This document shows, piece after piece, positions 1 to 5,391 of a DNA stretch of 5,391 nt. Below the pieces are notes generated by a model that made no database searches, was not told the origin of the DNA, and saw only the letters and a list, made by a program, of their open reading frames with translations. The DNA is from DAIRVC01 sp036803025 (GTDB lineage: Bacteria > Chloroflexota > Anaerolineae > Anaerolineales > E44-bin32). Both the position numbers and the translations under genes were made by a program. The stretch spans positions 1-5,391 of the forward strand of contig DAIRVC010000171.1 in assembly GCA_036803025.1 (NCBI GenBank), given 5' to 3'. Position 1 is the first letter of the stretch; every line of letters begins with the position of its first letter.

Positions 1-2
1 TG

Positions 3-71
3 GGGCTTGCGGCGACGCTTAACCCTCCTGCCGCCGGTGCGCCGGGGACGGAGAGCCGTGCGGGAACATGA
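3..71 (+). CDS. Possible C-terminal end of an upstream gene (partial)
   Basis: The frame entering the window at base 3 stays open for 22 codons and ends in a TGA at 69-71, ending in the residues ESRAGT. That TGA overlaps the ATG of the transporter gene as ATGA, the same arrangement seen between the aminotransferase and the M28 gene at 2774-2777. The overlap is the main reason for suggesting a real gene end. The stretch is too short to recognise a family and its third-position GC is only moderate. Another frame is open to 81, so this call is tentative. Confidence 0.3.
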   Translation, partial: GLAATLNPPAAGAPGTESRAGT

Positions 72-1360
72 CGTTTCCTGACAGGACACCGCCTCGTCGT
101 TCTCTCGGGTACCTGGTCGGCATGACCAGCCTCATGTTCGGCGCCAACTTCGCCTGGGTGTCCTACAACTCCATCCTGCTCCTGCCTCTGATCCAGCGCG
201 TCCTCCCCGCCGATCGATCCAGTCTCGCCCTGGGCGTGGTCGCGTTCGTCGGCAACCTGCTCGGCATCGGCACCAGCCTCCTGGTCGGCGTTCTCAGCGA
301 CCACAGCACCAGCCGCTGGGGCAAGAGGACGCCCAGCCTGTTGCTGGGCTCGCTGCTCGGACTGCCGGTGATCGCCTCGGCTGCGGTCCTTCACCTTTCC
401 CTTCCCATCATCATCGCCAGCTACGTGGGCATGCACCTCTTCACCAACATCGCCAACGGCGCCTGGTGGCCCCTGCTGGTCGATGCGATCCCGGACAGCC
501 AACGCGGCCTGGCCTCCGGCCTGCAGGGGTTCCAGATGATCCTGGCCTCCGCCGTCAGCTTCGTGGCCACCACCTACCTGAATGAAATCAACCGCCCCGA
601 CCTGGCCCTGGTGCTGATGGCCGTGGTCTTCTCGCTCTCGGGGCTGGTGTGCGTGGCGACGATCCGGCGTGATGATCGGCCGGCCGTCGTCGCGCGAAGT
701 CTTTCGGTGCCCGAGGCCTTGGCGCGGATGTTCCGCGTGCAGACCCGCGTGTCAGTCTTCTTCTGGCTGGTGGTCAGCGCCTTCCTTGTTAACATGGGTC
801 TGAACAGCCTGCAGTACTTCGCCCGGGACTTCCTGGGCATCTACTACAGCCTGGCCAACCCCGACGCCGGGCTGCGCCTGGTGGGCCTGGTGAACCTGGT
901 GGTGATCATGCTGGCCGCGGTCGGGAGCGGATTCCTCTCCGACCAAATCGGTCGGCGCCGCCTGATCACCGTCGGCGCCTTACTCTCGGCCGTCACGACT
1001 CTGCTGATGGCGTTGTCCAGGGACTTCACGACCTTCCTGATCCTGACGGTCATCCGTGCACTGGCGACCGGACCGATCATGGCCGTCATCCCCGCTTTGG
1101 CGAGCGGCCTGGCGCCGCAGGCGGAAGCCGGGCAGTACATGGCCTACAGCAACCTGACCACCGCCCTGCCCAGCGCGGTCGCGCCGCTGCTGTTCGGTGC
1201 GATGCTCAACATCGGCGGCGCATCGACTCCGACCAGCTTCGTCGCCCTGTTGCTGGTCGCGGCCGCCTTCTACCTGGCCGGCGGTGTGCTGTTCGAGGGG
1301 AGAGTCTCACAGAAGGCCCTGGCCACTGCCCTGCAGCCGGCCACGCCTCCAGTGGCTTGA
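68..1360 (+). CDS. MFS transporter, GPH/SLC45-like
   Basis: This encodes a 430-residue inner-membrane secondary transporter with about twelve hydrophobic segments, at roughly residues 13-40, 52-76, 90-110, 112-130, 150-170, 178-198, 228-248, 270-290, 300-316, 322-345, 358-380 and 388-410. The MFS loop 2-3 motif is present as GVLSDHSTSRWGKR (residues 74-87), whose D-x-x-x-S-R-W-G-x-R form resembles the sugar-cation symporter and sucrose transporter branches. The half-repeat counterpart is GFLSDQIGRRR (288-298). A loop motif with QRGLASG (145-151) follows TM4. Length is normal for the family. The ATG at 68 is the first usable start after an in-frame TAA at 20-22. The upstream ribosome site is weak (GGAGAG at 50-55, or CGGGAA just before the ATG), which fits translational coupling to an upstream gene. 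The substrate cannot be read from sequence. A sugar, glycoside or lipid-linked head group would suit the neighbours, but that is inference. Confidence 0.9.
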   Translation: MTFPDRTPPRRSLGYLVGMTSLMFGANFAWVSYNSILLLPLIQRVLPADRSSLALGVVAFVGNLLGIGTSLLVGVLSDHSTSRWGKRTPSLLLGSLLGLPVIASAAVLHLSLPIIIASYVGMHLFTNIANGAWWPLLVDAIPDSQRGLASGLQGFQMILASAVSFVATTYLNEINRPDLALVLMAVVFSLSGLVCVATIRRDDRPAVVARSLSVPEALARMFRVQTRVSVFFWLVVSAFLVNMGLNSLQYFARDFLGIYYSLANPDAGLRLVGLVNLVVIMLAAVGSGFLSDQIGRRRLITVGALLSAVTTLLMALSRDFTTFLILTVIRALATGPIMAVIPALASGLAPQAEAGQYMAYSNLTTALPSAVAPLLFGAMLNIGGASTPTSFVALLLVAAAFYLAGGVLFEGRVSQKALATALQPATPPVA

Positions 1361-1384
1361 GCCGGTCCGGGCCAGCTTCAGCCC

Positions 1385-1394
1385 GGGAGGAGGA
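1385..1394 (+). promoter_or_regulatory. Strong Shine-Dalgarno site for the aminotransferase gene
   Basis: The purine run GGGAGGAGGA lies four bases before the ATG at 1398. It decides the start: the open frame extends back into the transporter gene, with an in-frame ATG at 1197, but only the ATG at 1398 has this site, and the protein from there begins as class III aminotransferases do. The strong site suggests independent, efficient translation initiation after the 37 nt gap. Confidence 0.85.
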
Positions 1395-1397
1395 ACG

Positions 1398-2777
1398 ATG
1401 GCGTTCTCACTTACGCAGCTGATCGAAGAGCGGCAGGCGGATCAATACAGCCTGCACACGCGCTACCTGAGCCCGCACATGGCGCGCGTGCAGCAGATCA
1501 TCGGCTTCGACAAGATCTACACCCGCGGACTGGGCGCCTACCTGTGGGACGAGGACGGCACGCGCTACCTGGATGTGATCTCCGGATACAGCGTGTTCAA
1601 CCTGGGTCGCGGCCACCCGGCGATCAAGCAGGCCATGCTCGAGTTCCTGTCGCTCGACCGGCCCACGCTGGTCAAGATGGACTGCCCTCTCCTGGCGGGC
1701 CTGTTGGCCGAGGCGCTGGTCAAGCGCATGCCGCCGGGCCTCGAGGCGGTCTTCTTCGCCAACTCCGGCGCCGACGCGGTCGACACGGCCGTCAAGTTCG
1801 CCCGCTGCGCCACGCGCCGGCCGCGGGTCGTCTACCTCGACCACGCCTTCCACGGCCTGACCCTCGGCACGCTGGCGATCAACGGTGCGGAGGCGTTCAA
1901 GAAGGGTTTCGAACCGCTCATCCCCGACACGACGCTGGTGCCGATGAACGATTCGCAGGCGCTGGAACGCGAGCTGCGCAAAGGTGACGTCGCCGCCTTC
2001 ATCGTCGAGCCGATCCAGGGCAAGGGCGTCCACATTCCCGACGAGGGCTACCTGCCGGAGGCGCAGCGTTTGTGCCGCAAGTACGGGACGCAGTTCATCT
2101 GCGATGAGGTCCAGGTCGGCATGGGGCGCGCCGGGCGCTTCCTGTGCAGTGAGCACTGGAGCCTCGAGCCGGACATGGTCACGATCGCCAAGTCGCTGGG
2201 CGGCGGCTACGTGCCGGTCAGCGCCGTCATCATGCGCCGGGAAGTCAACGACAAAGTCTTCGGCAGCCTCAAGCGCGCCCAGGTCCACTCGACGACCTTC
2301 GGGCAGAACGACATGGGCATGGCCGCCGGGCTGGCGACCCTGGATGTCATGGACCGTGAGAAGATCGTCGAGCGCTCCGCCGAGCTCGGGGCGAAGCTGC
2401 TTGCCGGGCTTGCCGCGCTCAAAGAGCGCTACGAGATGATCGCCGATGTGCGCGGCCGGGGCTTGATCATCGGCATCGAGTTCCGCGCACCGAGCGCCTT
2501 GAGCCACAAAGCGGCCTGGACCGCGCTGGAGGCGGCCGAGAAGGGTCTCTTCACGCAACTGGTCGTGATGTCGCTGATGCGCGATCACCATATCCTGACC
2601 CAGGTCGGGGGGCCGGGCGTCAACATCGTCAAACTCCTGCCGCCGCTCATCATCGGGGATGAGGAGGTCGACATGATCCTCTCGGCCTTCGAGGCGATCC
2701 TGCAGGAGACCGCCGATCTGCGCGGCCGCGTCTGGGCCTCCAGCACGGAGCTGATCAAGCAGGCCATCGTCCGATGA
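1398..2777 (+). CDS. Class III PLP-dependent aminotransferase, HpnO-like
   Basis: This 459-residue cytoplasmic enzyme is expected to move an amino group from an amino-acid donor to a carbonyl using pyridoxal phosphate. All core class III features are visible: phosphate-binding NSGA (122-125), cofactor-stacking AFHG (150-153), VEPIQGKG (203-210), the pyridine-nitrogen aspartate D236 in CDEVQ, the Schiff-base lysine K265 in IAKSLGGG, and T300 in STTFGQN. The N-terminal segment around YLSPHMAR, the KMDCPLLAGLLAEAL stretch (93-107) and the C-terminal part with VKLLPPLIIG (411-420) recall HpnO, which in Rhodopseudomonas palustris is needed for aminobacteriohopanetriol; this comparison is from memory. 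The alternatives are the wider group annotated as aspartate aminotransferase family, acting on ornithine, putrescine or a 4-aminobutyrate-like substrate. An HpnA-like gene in the same operon favours the HpnO reading. Its stop overlaps the M28 start by ATGA. Catalytic class is nearly certain; substrate is not. Confidence 0.93.
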   Translation: MAFSLTQLIEERQADQYSLHTRYLSPHMARVQQIIGFDKIYTRGLGAYLWDEDGTRYLDVISGYSVFNLGRGHPAIKQAMLEFLSLDRPTLVKMDCPLLAGLLAEALVKRMPPGLEAVFFANSGADAVDTAVKFARCATRRPRVVYLDHAFHGLTLGTLAINGAEAFKKGFEPLIPDTTLVPMNDSQALERELRKGDVAAFIVEPIQGKGVHIPDEGYLPEAQRLCRKYGTQFICDEVQVGMGRAGRFLCSEHWSLEPDMVTIAKSLGGGYVPVSAVIMRREVNDKVFGSLKRAQVHSTTFGQNDMGMAAGLATLDVMDREKIVERSAELGAKLLAGLAALKERYEMIADVRGRGLIIGIEFRAPSALSHKAAWTALEAAEKGLFTQLVVMSLMRDHHILTQVGGPGVNIVKLLPPLIIGDEEVDMILSAFEAILQETADLRGRVWASSTELIKQAIVR

Positions 2778-3934
2778 GCCGACTGACGGACGACGTGCAG
2801 ATCCTGGCCGGGGAGATCGGCCCGCGCGGCACGGGCACGCCGGCCGAAGCCGCGGCCGGCGAGTACGTCGGCAAGCGGCTGGCCGAGATCGGGCTGCCGG
2901 CCGAGGTCCATGGTTTCCGCGCCGTCGCCAGCCAGAATCAGTTCCCGCTGGCGATCTGCGTCGTCGTGCTCCTTGCCGTCGTCCTCTACCCCCTGGGCAG
3001 CTCCCTTCTCCGATGGATCGCGGCGTTCCTGGCGCTCAGCGCCGCGCCGCTGCTGTGGCAGACGATCCGCAACGCGGACAACCTGCTCAGTCCCTTCCTT
3101 CGAAAGGTTGGCAGTCGCAACATCGAGACGCGGGTCCAGGCCCGCCAGGCGGCCACGGCGCGCGCCGTCATCCTGGCGCACCTGGACACCAACCGCTGCC
3201 GCATGGCCTGGCAGTCGACGAAGGTCGCCTCGATCGAGCCGCTGACCTGGCTGACGCTGGGGCTGCTGGCCTGTCCGGGAATCCTGTATCTGGCTGGGGC
3301 CCTATTGGGCGGACCGCCTTGGACCTGGTGGCTTTCGCTGCTGCCGGCCGCGTACGTGATCGGGATGGTCGTCACGCTGATACGCGATGACCGCAACCCG
3401 TTCAGCCCGGGTGCCCACGACAACGCCGCCAGCGTCGCTGTCGCCCTCGAAATCGCCTCTCGCCTCGTCCGCGATCCCTTGCCAAGGACCGAGGTCTGGT
3501 TCATCTTCGACGGGGCCGAGGAGACCGATCACGCCGGCGTCCGCGACCTGCTGCGCCGGCAGGGTGCAGAGCTGGCGCAGGCCATGTTCATCGGGCTGGA
3601 AGGGCTGGGCAGCGGCGACATCGTCTACCTGACCCGTCAGGGCTTGTGCTCGCACTATCATCCCACCCCGGACCTGCTCCAAGCGGCGGAACGCGTCGCC
3701 GCCGAACATCCGGAGCTGCGATTCGGACCTGCGATCATGCTGGCTGAGGACGACGTGCGCACCCTGCGGCAGCGCGGGTTCCGCGCGATTGGGATCGCCG
3801 GGCGCGACCCGCAGACCGGGATCCTGCCCTACTGGCACCGGCCGGATGACGTGCCGGCCAAGGTTTCCGCCGAAACGCTCGAGCAAGCCTCGGCCATCGT
3901 CTCGGCCTTCTTGCACACGATAGACCGGAGCTGA
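2774..3934 (+). CDS. Membrane-embedded M28-type zinc peptidase/amidohydrolase
   Basis: The 386-residue product has the signature residues of the M28 di-zinc aminopeptidase family: AHLD (H136, D138), GAHDN (bridging ligand D216), the catalytic and ligand pair AEE (E249, E250), E276 in IGLEGLG where most relatives have Asp, and a C-terminal YWHRPDD with H355. The N-terminal part (EIGPRGTGTPAE, 14-25) matches the usual start of M28 domains, and no signal peptide is seen. Two hydrophobic hairpins interrupt the domain: about 57-97, before the HLD motif, and about 155-203, between the first and second zinc ligands. Because each hairpin returns the chain to the same side, all catalytic motifs could share one face, probably cytoplasmic. 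It overlaps the aminotransferase stop by ATGA and lacks a strong ribosome site, so coupled translation is likely. The expected chemistry is hydrolysis of a peptide or other amide bond; the substrate is unknown, and an amide on a membrane lipid is only a guess. Confidence 0.85.
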   Translation: MSRLTDDVQILAGEIGPRGTGTPAEAAAGEYVGKRLAEIGLPAEVHGFRAVASQNQFPLAICVVVLLAVVLYPLGSSLLRWIAAFLALSAAPLLWQTIRNADNLLSPFLRKVGSRNIETRVQARQAATARAVILAHLDTNRCRMAWQSTKVASIEPLTWLTLGLLACPGILYLAGALLGGPPWTWWLSLLPAAYVIGMVVTLIRDDRNPFSPGAHDNAASVAVALEIASRLVRDPLPRTEVWFIFDGAEETDHAGVRDLLRRQGAELAQAMFIGLEGLGSGDIVYLTRQGLCSHYHPTPDLLQAAERVAAEHPELRFGPAIMLAEDDVRTLRQRGFRAIGIAGRDPQTGILPYWHRPDDVPAKVSAETLEQASAIVSAFLHTIDRS

Positions 3935-3939
3935 GAGGA
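3934..3939 (+). promoter_or_regulatory. Shine-Dalgarno site for the hpnA-like gene
   Basis: AGAGGA begins in the last base of the M28 gene's TGA stop and lies four bases before the ATG at 3944. It supports that start and translation of this gene from the same message as the M28 gene. Confidence 0.7.
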
Positions 3940-3943
3940 CGAC

Positions 3944-4945
3944 ATGCGCACCTTTGTCACCGGAGGCACCGGCTTTGTCGGCGGTGCGGTCGTGCGACGA
4001 CTCCTGTCCGCCGGGCATTCGGTCCGGGCGCTGGTCCGGCCGGGCACGAACACGCGCCAGTTGGACGGCCTCGAGGTCGAGCGGATTCCGGGGGACCTGA
4101 GCGACACGGATGCGCTGCGCGCAGGTATGGCCGGCTGCGAGTGGGTCTTCCACGTCGCCGCCCTGTATGCCTACTGGGGCTACACCTGGCAGCAGTTCTA
4201 CGACACCAATGTCGCAGGCACGCGGCAGGTCCTGGAGGCGGCGCGGGAATCGCACGTGCAACGCGTCGTCTACACCAGCTCGATCGCCGCCCTGGGCTTC
4301 CCGACAGACGGGACGCCAGGGGACGAGTCGACGCCGGTGAGTTTGGCCGACATGATCGGCTTCTACAAGCGGTCGAAGTTCCTGGCAGAGGAGGTCGCCC
4401 GAGAAGAGGCGCGCCGCGGCACGCCGGTGGTGATCGTCAATCCGGCCGCGCCGGTCGGCGTCGGCGACCACAAGCCCACCCAGACCGGCAAGATGATCGT
4501 GGACTTCCTCAATGGCCGGATGCCCGCCTACGTCGAGACCGGCATGACCATCGTCGATGTGGACGATGTGGCCGCGGGTCATCTGCTGGCAGCCGAACGC
4601 GGCGTCATCGGCGAACGCTACATCCTGGGCGGGGAGAACCTGTCGCTCAAACGGGTGCTGGATCTGCTGGCGGAGGTCTCGGGCCGGCCTCATGTTCGGA
4701 CGCGCATCCCCCGCTGGGTGGCCATGCTCTGGGCGTACGTCGACACCGGTCTGGCACGCCTCAACCCCGGCCACATCCCGGTGGCGACGCCCGAGACCGT
4801 GCGGGTCTCCAGCCGGCACGAGTACTTCACCTCGGCCAAGGCGATCCGTGAGCTGGGGTATTCCGCCATCCCGGCGCGTGAGGCCTTGCGCAAAGCGGTC
4901 GAGTGGTACCGCCGCAACGGCTACGCGCCGGCGGGGCGAGTCTGA
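3944..4945 (+). CDS. hpnA: HpnA-like NAD(P)-dependent sugar epimerase/dehydratase
   Basis: This 333-residue protein is an extended short-chain dehydrogenase with a Rossmann fold starting at the first strand: TGGTGFVG (6-13) gives the GxxGxxG dinucleotide motif. D51 in GDLSD follows, then the HVAALY segment (70-75), the TSS motif (111-113), and the catalytic YxxxK pair Y141 and K145 in YKRSK. The stretches VSLADMIGFYKRSKFLAEE (132-150), KPTQTGKMIVDFLNGRMPAYV (about 177-197) and VDVDDVAAGHLL (204-215), plus GERYILGGENL (223-233), are typical of HpnA, the hopanoid-associated sugar epimerase, which is close to dihydroflavonol-4-reductase-like proteins. Length is normal for HpnA. The family's reaction is not firmly established as far as I know; a redox step or epimerisation on a sugar-like substrate is expected. 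It starts 9 nt after the M28 stop and is the last gene of the run. A related reductase of the same superfamily is the main alternative. Confidence 0.88.
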   Translation: MRTFVTGGTGFVGGAVVRRLLSAGHSVRALVRPGTNTRQLDGLEVERIPGDLSDTDALRAGMAGCEWVFHVAALYAYWGYTWQQFYDTNVAGTRQVLEAARESHVQRVVYTSSIAALGFPTDGTPGDESTPVSLADMIGFYKRSKFLAEEVAREEARRGTPVVIVNPAAPVGVGDHKPTQTGKMIVDFLNGRMPAYVETGMTIVDVDDVAAGHLLAAERGVIGERYILGGENLSLKRVLDLLAEVSGRPHVRTRIPRWVAMLWAYVDTGLARLNPGHIPVATPETVRVSSRHEYFTSAKAIRELGYSAIPAREALRKAVEWYRRNGYAPAGRV

Positions 4946-4958
4946 CCGGCGCGCTTCA

Positions 4959-4988
4959 GACCACTGGTCACGGCGGAAGTCCCTCCGC
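4959..4988 (+). terminator. Two small hairpins after the operon, possible weak terminator
   Basis: Fourteen bases after the last stop, GACC/GGTC (4959-4962 with 4966-4969, loop ACT) is followed by GCGGA/TCCGC (4973-4977 with 4984-4988, loop of six bases). The stems are only 4 and 5 bp and no T-run follows, so an intrinsic terminator is not clearly supported. They may protect the 3' end, or be chance pairings in GC-rich DNA. Confidence 0.2.
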
Positions 4989-5132
4989 GACAAGGCCGGC
5001 GAGTCCCCTGGCGCGGCCGGGGGGGTGGCTGGCCAGTTGTCAACGGTGCCGCCCAAGCCCGCTGATCGCACACGCCAGGCAGATCCAGTCAGCGCCCTAT
5101 CCAGCCCGTTCGGCTTCGCCTCCCTCTCCGCT

Positions 5133-5193
5133 CCCCCTCCGCTTCGCTCCCCCCTCCGCTCCCCCTCCGCCCCGCTGCCCCCTCCGCTTCGCT
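5133..5193. repeat. C-rich iterated tract (unit CCCCCTCCGC)
   Basis: The decamer CCCCCTCCGC occurs at 5133, 5150, 5161 and 5178, spaced 17, 11 and 17 bases. A longer exact 16-mer, CCCCCTCCGCTTCGCT, occurs at 5133-5148 and 5178-5193. A degenerate copy lies just upstream, near 5121-5132. The tract therefore looks built by slippage or duplication of an 11 bp unit with an optional 6 bp TTCGCT-type extension. The minus strand is correspondingly a run of G-blocks. Confidence 0.8.
5149..5182 (-). other. Predicted G-quadruplex motif on the minus strand
   Basis: Four C-runs on the plus strand (5149-5154, 5161-5165, 5170-5173, 5178-5182) are separated by 6, 4 and 4 bases. On the minus strand this meets the usual pattern of four runs of three or more G with loops of 1-7. 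It is a sequence-pattern prediction only; folding and function are not shown. Confidence 0.5.
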
Positions 5194-5228
5194 GCGGGGG
5201 CCTTCGGCGGGGGCCTACGGCGGGGCAC

Positions 5229-5247
5229 TCCCAGGCGATCGCTGGGA
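5229..5247. other. Hairpin in repeat copy 1
   Basis: Arms TCCCAG (5229-5234) and CTGGGA (5242-5247) are perfect complements around the 7-base loop GCGATCG. No T-run follows on either side, so it is not a standard intrinsic terminator. The octamer GCGATCGC spans the loop and the first base of the right arm. Confidence 0.5.
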
Positions 5248-5285
5248 CGGTGTTCGCGGCGCTGCGGGGGCCAGAGGCGGGGCGC

Positions 5286-5304
5286 TCCCAGGAGATCGCT
5301 GGGA
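5286..5304. other. Hairpin in repeat copy 2
   Basis: The same six-base arms as copy 1 (5286-5291 and 5299-5304) enclose the loop GAGATCG, which differs from copy 1 by one base. All three core differences between the copies lie in the loop or outside the arms, so the stem is unchanged. Confidence 0.5.
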
Positions 5305-5362
5305 CGATGTTCGCGGAGCGGCGGTTCAACGAGCGAATCCAGGGCGGTTCCTTCCGCCGCCC

Positions 5363-5391
5363 CTACTTGTGGCGCCAGTCGCCGATCAGGA
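5363..5391 (-). CDS. Possible C-terminal end of a convergent gene (partial)
   Basis: Read from the right edge on the minus strand, one frame gives LIGDWRHK followed by TAG at 5363-5365. All eight visible codons end in G or C, as in the neighbouring genes. Just past the stop, a GGCGG/CCGCC hairpin (5343-5347 with 5354-5358) would suit a 3' end, though without a T-run. A competing reading is a plus-strand frame from an ATG at 5307 that stays open to the window end with similar codon use, but its first codons lie inside repeat copy 2. Only more sequence to the right would decide. No family is recognisable. Confidence 0.25.

Larger units (their letters stand above)
5191..5317. repeat. Tandem repeat, two copies of a ~57 bp unit with internal hairpin
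   Basis: Copy 1 is 5191-5260 and copy 2 is 5261-5317; both begin GCTGCGGGGGCC. Copy 1 is 13 bp longer because GGGGGCCTTCGGC (5196-5208) is followed at once by GGGGGCCTACGGC (5209-5221), a 13 bp internal duplication with one mismatch. The core 5219-5259 matches 5276-5316 at 38 of 41 positions. Each copy contains TCCCAG and CTGGGA arms around a 7-base loop (5229-5247 and 5286-5304). The pattern resembles a dispersed intergenic repeat family rather than coding sequence, but whether it recurs elsewhere in the genome cannot be seen here. Confidence 0.8.
4946..5362. other. Repeat-rich intergenic region without a convincing gene
   Basis: About 417 bases after the hpnA-like stop contain no frame with a plausible start, recognisable protein and consistent codon use. 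The first 170 bases are plain GC-rich spacer with two small hairpins. The rest is repetitive: a C-rich tract, then a G-rich tandem repeat. A long minus-strand open frame crosses the region, but it is GC-driven and continues antisense into the hpnA-like and M28 genes. No sigma-70 promoter with both boxes at proper spacing was found. Confidence 0.7.

Noticed and set aside
1197..1397. N-terminal extension of the aminotransferase to an ATG at 1197
   Set aside because: It overlaps the end of the transporter gene in another frame, the added residues are Arg/Ser/Pro-rich shadow sequence, and the ATG at 1398 has a near-ideal Shine-Dalgarno site and the family's usual N-terminus.
1407..2591. Minus-strand open frame opposite the aminotransferase
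   Set aside because: It lies entirely within a well-supported plus-strand enzyme gene, and its composition is low-complexity and typical of a mirror frame.
5027..5052. TTGACA on the minus strand (from TGTCAA at 5039-5044), a possible -35 box
   Set aside because: No -10-like sequence lies at proper spacing; the following bases are almost entirely G and C.
5235..5242. GCGATCGC octamer, as in the cyanobacterial HIP1 repeat
   Set aside because: Only one exact copy is seen and copy 2 of the repeat has GAGATCGC, so it is no evidence for a cyanobacterial origin.
5133..5317. CRISPR array
   Set aside because: The repeats are adjacent or irregularly spaced, low in complexity and lack unique spacers of constant length; no cas genes are present.
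3302..5329. Long minus-strand open frame (about 675 codons)
   Set aside because: It is antisense to most of the hpnA-like gene and part of the M28 gene, starts from a TTG next to the repeats, and has an Arg/Gly/Asp/His-rich composition typical of shadow frames in GC-rich coding DNA. No recognisable domain.

Overview
The window is GC-rich, has GC-dominated third codon positions, and carries four complete, closely packed plus-strand genes, probably one operon. The content fits a high-GC environmental bacterium. Chloroflexota is one possibility, but nothing here fixes the phylum: there is no rRNA, and no marker gene beyond widespread enzyme families.

Layout. Positions 1-71 may hold the last codons of an upstream gene, touching the next gene by an ATGA overlap. 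Positions 68-1360 encode a 12-helix MFS transporter of the GPH/SLC45-like type. Positions 1398-2777 encode a class III PLP aminotransferase whose sequence resembles HpnO, the hopanoid side-chain aminotransferase. Positions 2774-3934 overlap it by ATGA and encode an unusual M28-type metallohydrolase carrying two membrane hairpins. Positions 3944-4945 encode an extended short-chain dehydrogenase closely resembling HpnA, the hopanoid-associated sugar epimerase. The gaps are 37 nt, -4 nt and 9 nt, and two starts have strong Shine-Dalgarno sequences.

From 4946 to about 5362 no convincing gene is visible. This stretch holds small hairpins just after the last stop, a C-rich tract built from an 11-17 bp unit with G-quadruplex potential on the minus strand, and two tandem copies of a roughly 57 bp unit. 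Each copy has a perfect 6 bp hairpin whose arms are conserved while the loop differs. The last 29 bases may be the end of a convergent minus-strand gene.

How the genes may work together. An HpnO-like aminotransferase and an HpnA-like NAD(P)-dependent enzyme in one transcription unit suggest modification of a sugar-derived or polyol head group, perhaps on a hopanoid or other lipid. The membrane-embedded M28 protein could hydrolyse an amide at the membrane surface and the MFS protein could move substrate or product. This is inference: no squalene-hopene cyclase, HpnH or HpnG is in the window, and both enzyme families also occur in other settings.
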